39,194 bases of DNA from Fibrobacter sp. (lineage in GTDB: Bacteria > Fibrobacterota > Fibrobacteria > Fibrobacterales > Fibrobacteraceae). The notes beneath the pieces are model-generated. The model did no database searches. It saw only the letters and a list, made by a program, of their open reading frames with translations, and was not told the DNA's origin. The stretch lies in contig JAFZOV010000155.1 of NCBI GenBank assembly GCA_017550445.1, positions 1 through 39,194 of the forward strand, written 5' to 3'. Positions 25,113-32,043 of the stretch are shown here, in pieces (positions within the stretch are counted from its first letter, which is position 1; every line of letters starts with the position of its first letter). A program made the position numbers and the translations under genes.

Positions 25113-25312
25113 TACAGCACCTCGTCTGGCTTGGCGAGAATTTCCTGGCTGCCGATCCAATCGACAGACTTGGAATCTTCAACGCGGATGTTGTTAATCA
25201 CGGCGAGCGCAATGCAGAATGCGGCAATCCCGAGCAGAACAATCCAGTTCAGGGATTTTAAATAGTTCTTTAGATAATCGAGTACTTTAAGAGCAATTGA
25301 TTTCATATCCAT
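25112..25312 (-). CDS. Small single-pass membrane protein, unknown function
   Basis: The protein has 66 residues. It starts MDMKSIALKVLDYLKNYLKSL, has one membrane helix (WIVLLGIAAFCIALAVINN, about residues 23-41) and ends in a polar tail VEDSKSVDWIGSQEILAKPDEVL. Its charge pattern (positive N-terminus) puts the tail in the periplasm. The stop overlaps the MauE-like start by one base (TAATG), so the two are translated together. The frame can begin at a TTG three codons earlier or at the ATG at 25306. No family is recognised; a small partner subunit of the MauE-like protein is plausible. Confidence 0.6.
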   Translation of the reverse strand: MDMKSIALKVLDYLKNYLKSLNWIVLLGIAAFCIALAVINNIRVEDSKSVDWIGSQEILAKPDEVL

Positions 25313-25332
25313 AAGATACAAAATCTTCGGTC

Positions 25333-27021
25333 TTATTTAGTCCAGAGGCTCTTTTCTTTGATAATAAACTTCGTGAAATCCTCGGGCGCGACTGGCTTAG
25401 AGAAGAAATACCCCTGAATCACGTCGCAGCCCATTTTTCTAAGGGTGCGTAACTGGGATTCCGTTTCAACGCCTTCGGCAACGCAGGGGACTCTCAAGAA
25501 CTTCGCAATGTCGATAATCAATTCGACCATTCGCTTGTTCTTTTCGTGCTTTTCCATGCTGCGTACAAAAGACATATCGATCTTGAGAATATCAATCGGA
25601 ATTTCAGTGAGCATGCCGAGCGAAGAGTAACCGGTACCAAAGTCATCCATTTCGATTTTGAATCCTTTACTGCGCATGCTGTTCAGCACTTCGATTAGGC
25701 CCAGGGCGTTTTCGGAGTAGGCGCTTTCGGTAATTTCGATCATGTATTCGCTGGGCAAAAGCTTGTTCTGTTCCAAAATGTTGCAGAACTTGTTTTCGAG
25801 ATCGGGGTCGTAAATGTCGATGCGCGAAACGTTTACCGACACGGGTACGGTAAAGTCGTATTCGTCCTTCCAGCGGCGAATCTGCTCGGCCGCCTCTTTC
25901 CACACGTAGTAGTCTACCATCTGAATCAAACCGTTTGATTCAAACAGCGGAATAAAGTCGCCCGGGTTTATAAAACCGAGTGTCGGGTGAATCCAGCGGA
26001 TTAGTGCTTCGGCACTGCGCAGGTGCGGCTTGTCGCCTTGAATGGCGTACTTGGGCTGGTAATAGACCTTAAGGTCCTTGTGCTCAATGGCTTCGTAAAT
26101 GTCGCGGATAAGCCGCTCTTCGCGAAGGTGCTTGGTATGCAGACCGCTGTTGTAGATGGCTACCGAGGTGGCGTAATTTCCGCTGATGCGTCCTGCGGCG
26201 CTTTTGGCGCGGTCAAACCACGATTCGGGGTCGCTTACGCTTCGGTCAACGTATTGCCACACGCCTATGCGCACGCGAATGTTGCTGACTTTGATGAATC
26301 TTGCGAGCAAGCTCTGAAGAGCATCCTGAAAATCTTGGTAGTCGTCTTGGTGTATGCAGTAGAGAAAGAAAACATCTGCACTTGCGCGGCAGGCGATGGC
26401 GTTTAGTGTTGCTAGGATCTGTTGCAAATAGGCGCCTAGCTCGGCTAGTATCTGGTCGCCTACATTACGTCCGTAAATTTCGTTAATTAGGCGGAAATGT
26501 TCGATGTCGATAACGATGGCGTCACGCTCGGAGCCCATGTCCAACGGGATAATCTGCTTCAAGTATTCAAAGAAGTAGTCAAGTGTGTAAAGCCCCGAAA
26601 GCTTGTCTTTTTCGGTCTGCTGCACCAACTTCTTGCTTTCGTACAAGTCAATAATGCGTTCGCAGCGGGCGAGAATGACTGGCGGCGTGTTCAGGGGCTT
26701 TCGAATGAATTCGTCGGCACCCAGGTTGTAGCATCCGTTGTCGTCGCCGTCGTTGGTAAGGACGATAACGGGAATGCTTTGCAGAAAGCTTTGTGCGTTT
26801 CGCTGTTTTAAAAATTCAATACAGTTGTCGTCGGGTAGCTCTAGATCCAGCAAAATAAGGGAATAGGTCGTGGGGGCATCCATTAACAAAAGTAATGCTT
26901 CTTGCGTGTTCCCGACAACGGTGATGTTGTAAGCCTCTTCCAGGATGTTTTGCAACGCTTCCTGGTTTTCCGGCTGGTCTTCAACCACCATTATATTCTG
27001 TCTTGCTCTAAATGCGGGCAT
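25333..27021 (-). CDS. Response regulator with degenerate GGDEF and intact EAL domain (c-di-GMP phosphodiesterase)
   Basis: The protein has 562 residues. A receiver domain covers residues 8-125: VVED near 12-15, phospho-acceptor Asp59 in LILLDLELPD, LTND and the RKP lysine. A GGDEF-type domain follows (about 130-290), but its active site reads ACRASADVFFLY where GGDEF should stand, so it should not make c-di-GMP. The EAL domain (about 300-555) has SAEALIRW near 337, NVSRIDI, ITESAYSE, DDFGTGYSSL near 457 and VAEGVET, so it should hydrolyse c-di-GMP. No histidine kinase is nearby. AGAGAG upstream of the ATG is a possible ribosome site. It is first in a minus-strand set with two small membrane-protein genes. 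Confidence 0.92.
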   Translation of the reverse strand: MPAFRARQNIMVVEDQPENQEALQNILEEAYNITVVGNTQEALLLLMDAPTTYSLILLDLELPDDNCIEFLKQRNAQSFLQSIPVIVLTNDGDDNGCYNLGADEFIRKPLNTPPVILARCERIIDLYESKKLVQQTEKDKLSGLYTLDYFFEYLKQIIPLDMGSERDAIVIDIEHFRLINEIYGRNVGDQILAELGAYLQQILATLNAIACRASADVFFLYCIHQDDYQDFQDALQSLLARFIKVSNIRVRIGVWQYVDRSVSDPESWFDRAKSAAGRISGNYATSVAIYNSGLHTKHLREERLIRDIYEAIEHKDLKVYYQPKYAIQGDKPHLRSAEALIRWIHPTLGFINPGDFIPLFESNGLIQMVDYYVWKEAAEQIRRWKDEYDFTVPVSVNVSRIDIYDPDLENKFCNILEQNKLLPSEYMIEITESAYSENALGLIEVLNSMRSKGFKIEMDDFGTGYSSLGMLTEIPIDILKIDMSFVRSMEKHEKNKRMVELIIDIAKFLRVPCVAEGVETESQLRTLRKMGCDVIQGYFFSKPVAPEDFTKFIIKEKSLWTK

Positions 27022-27066
27022 AATATTTTCTCTCTTCTAAGATAAATATATATAAAAAACACCCCA

Positions 27067-27107
27067 GTCGAGAGTCGCGGGCAAGCTTGCTTGCTCATGA
27101 CCGAGAC
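27067..27107. repeat. Imperfect inverted repeat after rpsD and before the EAL gene
   Basis: GTCGAGAGTCGCGGGCAAGC faces GCTTGCTCATGACCGAGAC around a TT centre, with the inner GCAAGC/GCTTGC arms perfect. Its outer ends contain GAGAG and GAGAC, which recall the TCTCGTC heptamer family, but a clear 7-bp register is absent. The rest of the gap 27022-27133 has the upstream region of the EAL gene, with a TATATATATTTA stretch near 27048 that may serve as its -10 region. Confidence 0.45.
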
Positions 27108-27133
27108 GCAGTGTTTAGAATTTGCAAAGCAAA

Positions 27134-27162
27134 TAAAAAAACACCCGGCTTCCACCGGGTGT
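27134..27162 (-). terminator. Rho-independent terminator of rpsD
   Basis: On the minus strand, ACACCCGG-TGGAAG-CCGGGTGT forms an 8-bp perfect stem and is followed by seven T residues. It begins 24 bp after the rpsD stop. This is the cleanest terminator in the window. Confidence 0.9.
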
Positions 27163-27186
27163 CCAAACTTTTGGTTTGAGTGGTTA

Positions 27187-27792
27187 CTACCTGGAGTAGT
27201 ATTCCACGACGAGCTGTTCTTCGAGCTTGACGGGGATCTGGTCGCGGAGCGGGAGCTTCACGAGAGAGCCTTCCATCTTGCCAGCGTCAACAGTCACGTA
27301 TTCAGGGGCAGCCGGAGCGTTAGCAATGGCTTCCTTGATCTGCACGTGTTCCTTGGAGCCTTCGCGAACTGCAATCACGTCGCCGGCCTTGATCTGGCGA
27401 GACGGAGAGTAGCTGCGGACACCGTTCACGGTGAAGTGACCGTGAGCGACATACTGACGAGCTGCAAAGATGGTGCGAGCAAAGCCCATGCGGTACACGA
27501 GAGCGTCCAGACGGGTTTCGAGCAAGATCATCAGGTTGTCACCAGCAGAACCGGCGCGACGGTTGGCTTCGTCATAAGCCTTGGCCAACTGAGCTTCGGA
27601 AATGTTGTAGGTGAAACGCAGACGCTGCTTTTCAACGAGCTGCTGCTTGTACACAGAAGAAGACTTCTTGCGGGTCTGGCCATGCTGGCCGGGTGCAAAG
27701 TTGCGGCGATCGAGAGCCTTCTGAGTCTTCTGAGAGACGGCGAGTCCGAGAGAACGGGCTACCTTACCTTTTGGTCCACGGAAAGAGGACAT
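27187..27792 (-). CDS. rpsD: 30S ribosomal protein S4
   Basis: S4 binds 16S rRNA and nucleates assembly of the small subunit. The protein has 201 residues. It starts SSFRGPKGKVARSLG, has NFAPGQHGQTRKKSSS near 43, and the S4 RNA-binding domain LETRLDALVYRMGFARTIFAARQYVAHGHFTVNG near 90-124, ending VDAGKMEGSLVKL and VVEYYSR. The N-terminal zinc cysteines of some S4 proteins are absent. The ATG at 27792 has GAGG 7 nt upstream; the frame continues upstream but those codons lie in the leader. It is a stand-alone unit with promoter and terminator, not in an alpha-operon arrangement. Confidence 0.97.
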   Translation of the reverse strand: MSSFRGPKGKVARSLGLAVSQKTQKALDRRNFAPGQHGQTRKKSSSVYKQQLVEKQRLRFTYNISEAQLAKAYDEANRRAGSAGDNLMILLETRLDALVYRMGFARTIFAARQYVAHGHFTVNGVRSYSPSRQIKAGDVIAVREGSKEHVQIKEAIANAPAAPEYVTVDAGKMEGSLVKLPLRDQIPVKLEEQLVVEYYSR

Positions 27793-27872
27793 TGTTACCT
27801 CGTTAAAGGAAGCTCTTTGGTTAACATGCATGTTGGCAGAGCTTGGCGCGACATGCACTCATTGGAGTCTCA

Positions 27873-27901
27873 TATATAGCAATTAATTTGCCATTTTTCA
27901 A
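27873..27901 (-). promoter_or_regulatory. rpsD promoter (sigma-70 type)
   Basis: On the minus strand TTGAAA (27896-27901), a 17-bp spacer and TATATA (27873-27878) make a near-consensus promoter. The leader is about 75 nt and contains a palindrome AACATGCATGTT (27823-27834) within outer GCTCT/AGAGC arms. S4 represses its own mRNA in other bacteria, so this structure could be the autoregulatory target; this is inference. Confidence 0.75.
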
Positions 27902-27947
27902 CAGAACGCCCCTAAAAATAGCCCGAACTGCCCCCAGAGGACGGGAA

Positions 27948-28026
27948 ATTCAGAATTATGAATTCAGATTTCGGAATTATTTAAATTTCTAACCCTGAAC
28001 TCCGAATTCTGAAATCCGAACTATTT
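27948..28026. repeat. Heptamer element, ATTCxGA family, two-armed (copy B2)
   Basis: Left units include ATTCAGA, ATTATGA, ATTCAGA, TTTCGGA; right units include ACTCCGA, ATTCTGA, AATCCGA, ACTATTT. It is the same family as the element at 16331-16432 but lacks its GC hairpin. It lies between the divergent rpsD and ketoisomerase genes and ends a few bases before the TATATT box of the latter. The remaining gap (27902-27946) shows nothing recognisable. Confidence 0.75.
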
Positions 28027-28033
28027 ATATATT

Positions 28034-28465
28034 ATGCCCATGATTTGGACTGAATCGAATCTGAACGAACCGCAGTTGATTGACATCCCCATTGCCCATG
28101 ACCAGCGAGGCAACCTGAGTGTCGTGGAAGGGGGCGAATTGATTCCGTTTGACATCAAACGCCTGTACTACCTGTACGATGTCCCTGGTGGCACTACCCG
28201 CGGGGGACATGCCCACAGGAATCTCCGCCAGCTGATTATTGCTGCCAGTGGCAGTTTCGATGTGATTCTGGATGACGGTAAGACCCGTACCAAGTATTCG
28301 CTGAACCGTTCCTACCACGGACTCTACATTCCCACGATGCATTGGCGTGAAATCGAAAACTTTTCGTCGGGTGCGGTGTGCATGGTCCTTGCGTCGGAAC
28401 ATTACGATGAATCCGACTACATCTACGATTACGATGCTTTTGTGAAAGAAGCTTCCGCCCGCTAA
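28034..28465 (+). CDS. Sugar 3,4-ketoisomerase, QdtA/FdtA type
   Basis: This cupin of 143 residues should convert a dTDP-4-keto-6-deoxyglucose to the 3-keto isomer. Landmarks are DQRGNLSVVEGG, TTRGGHAHRNLRQLIIAASGSF with the metal/base histidines, GLYIPTMHWREI and LASEHYDESDYIYDYDAF, which match QdtA and FdtA closely. The product would be aminated by the DegT-family enzyme encoded at 29503. The ATG at 28034 touches a TATATT box (28028-28033); if that is the -10, initiation is more likely at the second ATG, 28040. dTDP-glucose synthase and dehydratase genes are not in the window. Confidence 0.88.
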   Translation: MPMIWTESNLNEPQLIDIPIAHDQRGNLSVVEGGELIPFDIKRLYYLYDVPGGTTRGGHAHRNLRQLIIAASGSFDVILDDGKTRTKYSLNRSYHGLYIPTMHWREIENFSSGAVCMVLASEHYDESDYIYDYDAFVKEASAR

Positions 28466-28468
28466 TTT

Positions 28469-29431
28469 TTACTTTGTGTAAAATGCGTTGACGCAGGCTT
28501 TGGCGCCTAATGATTCTTTGAATCGGAGTAAATGCTCGTTCAGAATTTCGCCGCCGTTTTCGGTTGAAATTCCCCAAGAAATTTTCTCGAAGCCTTCAAG
28601 GGCTGCTTCACGCATTACGCGTACGTACAGGGCAATGGTGGGCTGGAATTTTTCGTAATCCGGATTCGGCGCGATATATTGGGCATGGATAGTCTTGGTG
28701 CCTTTGAATAAGAACAGCATCATAGCGGCGACGAGCGTGTCTCCGTCCCAGATTCCGCGGAAGCGGATGTTTTCTGGAATGCGGTTGTCCTTCAGGTCGT
28801 AGAGCTCTTGCAAGGTGTGAACCGGATGTACGTTGTGCTTGGCTTTGGAAGCCTCTAGGAAACGATAAAATGTTTCAAAATCTTCCGGTTTTTCGACGCC
28901 ACCAAATGTAACACCGGCTACTTCAGATTTCTTGAAAATGCGGCGGCACTCCTTGTCGCAGTTTTCGAGGGGATCTACGCCAGATTGCAGCGTACAATAC
29001 GAACTCAGCTCCGTATGGCGGGTGTATCCCATGTGCTCTAGCGTGTATTCAAGAAGGTCTGGGTTTTCTTCGGCAAAAATTGCTGGCGTAATCTTGAAGC
29101 GAATGTTCTTGAAACGGTCTGTCAGGTACTGGTCCGCTTCTTTTAAAATTTCGAGGAGTCTAGAACCGGTATAGAATGATTTTGCGATAATGGGTCCGCC
29201 AAAAGTGGTGCCCGCATGTGACACGAATGTCTGCTCCTTTGCAACGCCTGGAAAATACGCAATAATCGTTCCGCTCTTTTCGAAGGCGAAACTGGCGTCG
29301 GTAAAGCGGCCTGCCGGGTGGTAGTTCAAGAATCGTCTTGTCTGTAGGAATGTCCCGTTGACTGATTCGTACTCCACAAAATGGTCTAGTCGCTTGTCCA
29401 AATCCGGACTATAGGGCAAAATTTCGTACAT
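28469..29431 (-). CDS. FemAB/GNAT-like acyltransferase
   Basis: The protein has 320 residues. It has the two-GNAT layout of the FemAB-like family (Acetyltransf_6): THAGTTFGGPII-like segment VSHAGTTFGGPII near residue 70, KECRRIFKKSEVAGV near 160, FETFYRFLEASKAKHNVHPVHTLQELYDL near 185-213, and GDTLVAAMMLFLFKGTKTIHAQYIAPNPDYEKFQP near 230-265. It probably transfers an acyl group to the amino sugar made by the ketoisomerase and aminotransferase. It lies on the opposite strand to both, convergent with the ketoisomerase (3-bp gap) and divergent from the aminotransferase. Donor and acceptor are not known. Confidence 0.75.
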   Translation of the reverse strand: MYEILPYSPDLDKRLDHFVEYESVNGTFLQTRRFLNYHPAGRFTDASFAFEKSGTIIAYFPGVAKEQTFVSHAGTTFGGPIIAKSFYTGSRLLEILKEADQYLTDRFKNIRFKITPAIFAEENPDLLEYTLEHMGYTRHTELSSYCTLQSGVDPLENCDKECRRIFKKSEVAGVTFGGVEKPEDFETFYRFLEASKAKHNVHPVHTLQELYDLKDNRIPENIRFRGIWDGDTLVAAMMLFLFKGTKTIHAQYIAPNPDYEKFQPTIALYVRVMREAALEGFEKISWGISTENGGEILNEHLLRFKESLGAKACVNAFYTK

Positions 29432-29502
29432 GCTGATAAATTAGTAAATGGAGCGTGCAAAAAACTCGCCGGAGGCGTTTCGATTTGCTATTTTCGTAAA
29501 TA

Positions 29503-30678
29503 ATGATGCAGGTTCCTTTTTATTCGCTAGATTACGTGGAGCGTGATTTGGGATCGTCTTTGGTGAAATCCGTTGACGATGTTCTCAAGTCGAATTGGTA
29601 TATTCGGGGAAGTCGTTGTGCCACTTTTGAAGAGGCTTTTGCCGCCTATTGTGGTACAAAGGCCGCTGTGGGTGTGGGCAATGGTCTTGATGCCCTTACC
29701 CTGATGCTCCGAGCTTCAATCATTCTTGGCCGCTTGAACGAAGGCGATGAGGTGATTGTACCTGCGAATACCTTTGTGGCGACTGTTTTGGCCGTGCGTG
29801 CCGCAGGGCTTGTTCCCGTGTTGGTTGAACCTAATCGCGATACCTGCGTTTTGGATATTTCCCGTTTAGAAGAGGCTTGTTCCGAAAAGACCCGTGCCAT
29901 TTTGGTGGTACACTTGTACGGTCGCATGGCGGATATGCCCGCAATTTGCGATTTTGCGAAGTCGCACAATATGCTCGTATTCGAAGATGCTGCCCAAGCT
30001 CACGGAGCTGTTTTAGACGAAAGAACGGCCTTCGGCCTACAGACTAAAGACGAAAGAAATCTCTCGTCTCTCGTCTCTCGTCTCTCGTCTAACGCTGCTG
30101 CCTACAGTTTTTACCCCACGAAAAACCTCGGCGCCATGGGTGACGGGGGAGCGGTGGTGACTGATGACTTGGAACTTGCCCAGGTGGTAAAGTCTCTCGG
30201 CAATTACGGTTCTTTTCAAAAGTATGTGAACAAGTATGTGGGGGTAAATTCCCGCCTTGACGAAATTCAGGCTGCGATTCTGCTCGCGAAACTTCCGCAT
30301 CTAGATGCTTGGAATAGTCGCCGTCAAGAAATTGCGGCTCGTTACAATGCCGAAATCAAGAACCCGCTCGTTCGCCTGACTCCAGTTCCTGAAAATTCGA
30401 AATCTCATGTGTGGCATGTGTTCCCGGTGTTCTGCAATCACCGCGACGAACTGCAGAAGTTCCTGAAAGAACGTGGTGTAGAAACGCTGATTCATTACCC
30501 CATTCCGCCGCATAAGCAAGAAGCTTTTGCGGGAGCGCTTTCTCGCGGGGAGCTTCGCCATGGGCCGCTTCCCATTGCCGAAGAACTTGCCTATACGGAA
30601 CTCAGCATTCCCATGGGCCCTGCCATGACCGATGAACAAGTCACATATGTCATCGAAACCATTGACAGTTTTTCTTAA
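29503..30678 (+). CDS. PLP-dependent sugar aminotransferase, DegT/DnrJ/EryC1 (QdtB/FdtB type), with in-frame repeat insertion
   Basis: The enzyme should transfer an amino group to a 3-keto sugar from the QdtA-type enzyme. The protein has 391 residues. Motifs are GNGLDALTLMLRA, ANTFVATVLAVRAAG, HLYGRMADMPAI, FEDAAQAHGA and YSFYPTKNLGAMGDGGAVVT with PLP lysine Lys207, then SRLDEIQAAIL. Between AQAHGA and AAAYSFYP, where relatives have about 10-12 residues, there are 28, and the extra codons coincide with a TCTCGTC-family repeat (30013-30090, 78 bp, exactly 26 codons). The reading frame is preserved, so the protein may still work. Start at the first ATG; the second is one codon later. The stop is followed directly by another repeat. 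Confidence 0.9.
   Translation: MMQVPFYSLDYVERDLGSSLVKSVDDVLKSNWYIRGSRCATFEEAFAAYCGTKAAVGVGNGLDALTLMLRASIILGRLNEGDEVIVPANTFVATVLAVRAAGLVPVLVEPNRDTCVLDISRLEEACSEKTRAILVVHLYGRMADMPAICDFAKSHNMLVFEDAAQAHGAVLDERTAFGLQTKDERNLSSLVSRLSSNAAAYSFYPTKNLGAMGDGGAVVTDDLELAQVVKSLGNYGSFQKYVNKYVGVNSRLDEIQAAILLAKLPHLDAWNSRRQEIAARYNAEIKNPLVRLTPVPENSKSHVWHVFPVFCNHRDELQKFLKERGVETLIHYPIPPHKQEAFAGALSRGELRHGPLPIAEELAYTELSIPMGPAMTDEQVTYVIETIDSFS
30013..30090. repeat. Heptamer element, TCTCGTC family, inside the aminotransferase gene (copy C2)
   Basis: The left part, from TTAGACGAAAGAACGG through a GGCC-TTC-GGCC hairpin to CTACAGAC, matches the reverse complement of the intergenic copy at 35566-35612 almost base for base. 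The right part is four perfect TCTCGTC units. It is 78 bp long, in frame, and encodes LDERTAFGLQ plus TKDERNLSSLVSRLSS. The hairpin arms differ from the other copy by a matched pair of changes that keep the stem. Confidence 0.85.
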
Positions 30679-30759
30679 CGTCATTGCGAGCGTAGCTATA
30701 CGAAACTTGGAAATTTATTACCTTAGTTGAGTTATCCTCTATGAGGAGAAGCAATCCAT
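30679..30759. repeat. GTCATTGCGAG-type repeat (copy D2) after the aminotransferase gene
   Basis: CGTCATTGCGAGCGTAGC begins directly after the TAA stop, and GAGAAGCAATCCATAG closes the element about 80 bp later. The ends match the compact copy at 9471-9502, but about 45 bp of AT-rich sequence separates them here, with TATCCTCTATGAGGAGA as an inner inverted repeat. It fills the gap before the flippase gene. Confidence 0.65.
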
Positions 30760-30774
30760 AGAAGAAGCTTTACG

Positions 30775-32043
30775 ATGTCCAATAATTCGAACTTTACCAA
30801 ACTTTTTGCAGGCTCCGGCGCCGTCACCTTGTTTAACGCCCTCCGTGCGTTTGCCATAAACAAGTTGCTGGCTGTTTTTTTGCCTCCGGCCATGTTTGCT
30901 TGTGTGGGGCAGTTCCTGAATTTCATGAGCATTGGGCAGGCGACTTCTTCTTTGGCATTGCAGAATGGTTGGACTGCTCTTACGGCCCAGAACAAGAATT
31001 CCATGGATAAGTTGCTTGGAGTGTGGCGCGGCGGTCTTCGACTTACCACTTTTGCAAGTTTGTTTACCTTTATTGCTGCGATTCTATTCTGCTTCATGGC
31101 GCCGTTGCAAACGTTATTGCCGGGCGTACCGACCAGACTTTCCCAGGCGGCCATCCTTTTCGCCCTTCCTGGAATTTTTGCCACTAACGTGATTACGATT
31201 GCTGCAGCGGTAATGAATGGTCTCGGTGAGAATCGCAAGTGGGCGTTAATCAGCGTCGTGACTTCAATGTGGCAAGTTGTGTGGGTTGCCTTCTTTTTGT
31301 ACACACGGCAATTGTCGGTGCTATCGATTATTGCCACTCAGTCGGTGGTGGCAGCCTTCTTTGCAGTCCAAATTGCAAGTCGCGCGGGCTTTAGTGTAAA
31401 ACGTATCTGGAAAACGGCTCTTGATACGCGCAGCCCTTGGTTTTCTTATGCGTTAATGGGGATTATTCCCATGGTGGCATCACCGATTGTTCTCACCTTT
31501 ATGCGTACAACGGTTGCAAATCATTTTGGTTGTGATGCGGCAGGCATTTGGCAGAGTGTTTGGAAAGTGTCCGATTTCTTGTTTATGGCCATGTCCGCCA
31601 TTTTGACGGTGATTCTTTTGCCGCGTGTTTCGCCGAAAATGAACCGTTCCGAATTCTTCAAGATGTTTCACCCGCTGTTGCTACGCATTATGGGGATTGC
31701 CCTTGCGATGATCGTGGTCTTGTATTTGGGGCGTAGCATCTTGGTGCAGGTGCTGTTTTCACAGGCTTATATGGGTGCGGTTGATTACTTGCCGCTCCAG
31801 TTGGTGGGGGATTTCTTTAGGGCCGGAGGCTTTGCGCTTGCGCTTGTGCTTATTGCGCGGCGCGAAACGGTTGCCTTCCTTGTCACTGAAATCGGTGCAG
31901 AACTTTTGCTTGCTGCAGGTACTTTTGTCGGTATTAGGTTTGTTGATTTTAATGCGCCTATGGCGGCGTACGCCTTAGAAAATTTTGCGTATTTTATTGT
32001 TCTTTATGTGCTTGTGTGGAGGCTTAAGTGGAATACTCCGTAA
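30775..32043 (+). CDS. Wzx-type lipid-linked oligosaccharide flippase (WzxE-like)
   Basis: The protein has 422 residues and is hydrophobic throughout, with about 12 predicted helices of the MATE-like MOP fold. It opens NFTKLFAGSGAVTLFNALRAFAINKLLAVFLPPAMFACVGQF, which resembles O-antigen translocases and WzxE of enterobacterial common antigen. It would flip undecaprenyl-linked repeat units across the inner membrane. It stands after the ketoisomerase, acyltransferase and aminotransferase genes and overlaps the next GT2 gene by 16 bp, so it belongs to that glycan cluster. No polymerase (Wzy) gene is visible in the window. Confidence 0.85.
   Translation: MSNNSNFTKLFAGSGAVTLFNALRAFAINKLLAVFLPPAMFACVGQFLNFMSIGQATSSLALQNGWTALTAQNKNSMDKLLGVWRGGLRLTTFASLFTFIAAILFCFMAPLQTLLPGVPTRLSQAAILFALPGIFATNVITIAAAVMNGLGENRKWALISVVTSMWQVVWVAFFLYTRQLSVLSIIATQSVVAAFFAVQIASRAGFSVKRIWKTALDTRSPWFSYALMGIIPMVASPIVLTFMRTTVANHFGCDAAGIWQSVWKVSDFLFMAMSAILTVILLPRVSPKMNRSEFFKMFHPLLLRIMGIALAMIVVLYLGRSILVQVLFSQAYMGAVDYLPLQLVGDFFRAGGFALALVLIARRETVAFLVTEIGAELLLAAGTFVGIRFVDFNAPMAAYALENFAYFIVLYVLVWRLKWNTP

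Noticed and set aside
27067..27107. Terminator for the rpsD transcript
   Set aside because: It lacks a T tract on the needed strand, and a far better terminator lies at 27134-27162, closer to rpsD. It is listed only as an imperfect inverted repeat.
30013..30090. TCTCGTC units considered as a small CRISPR-like array or simple microsatellite
   Set aside because: There are no unique spacers between repeats, the unit is only 7 bp, and near-identical DNA with a hairpin core occurs at another locus, so it is a dispersed element and not an array.
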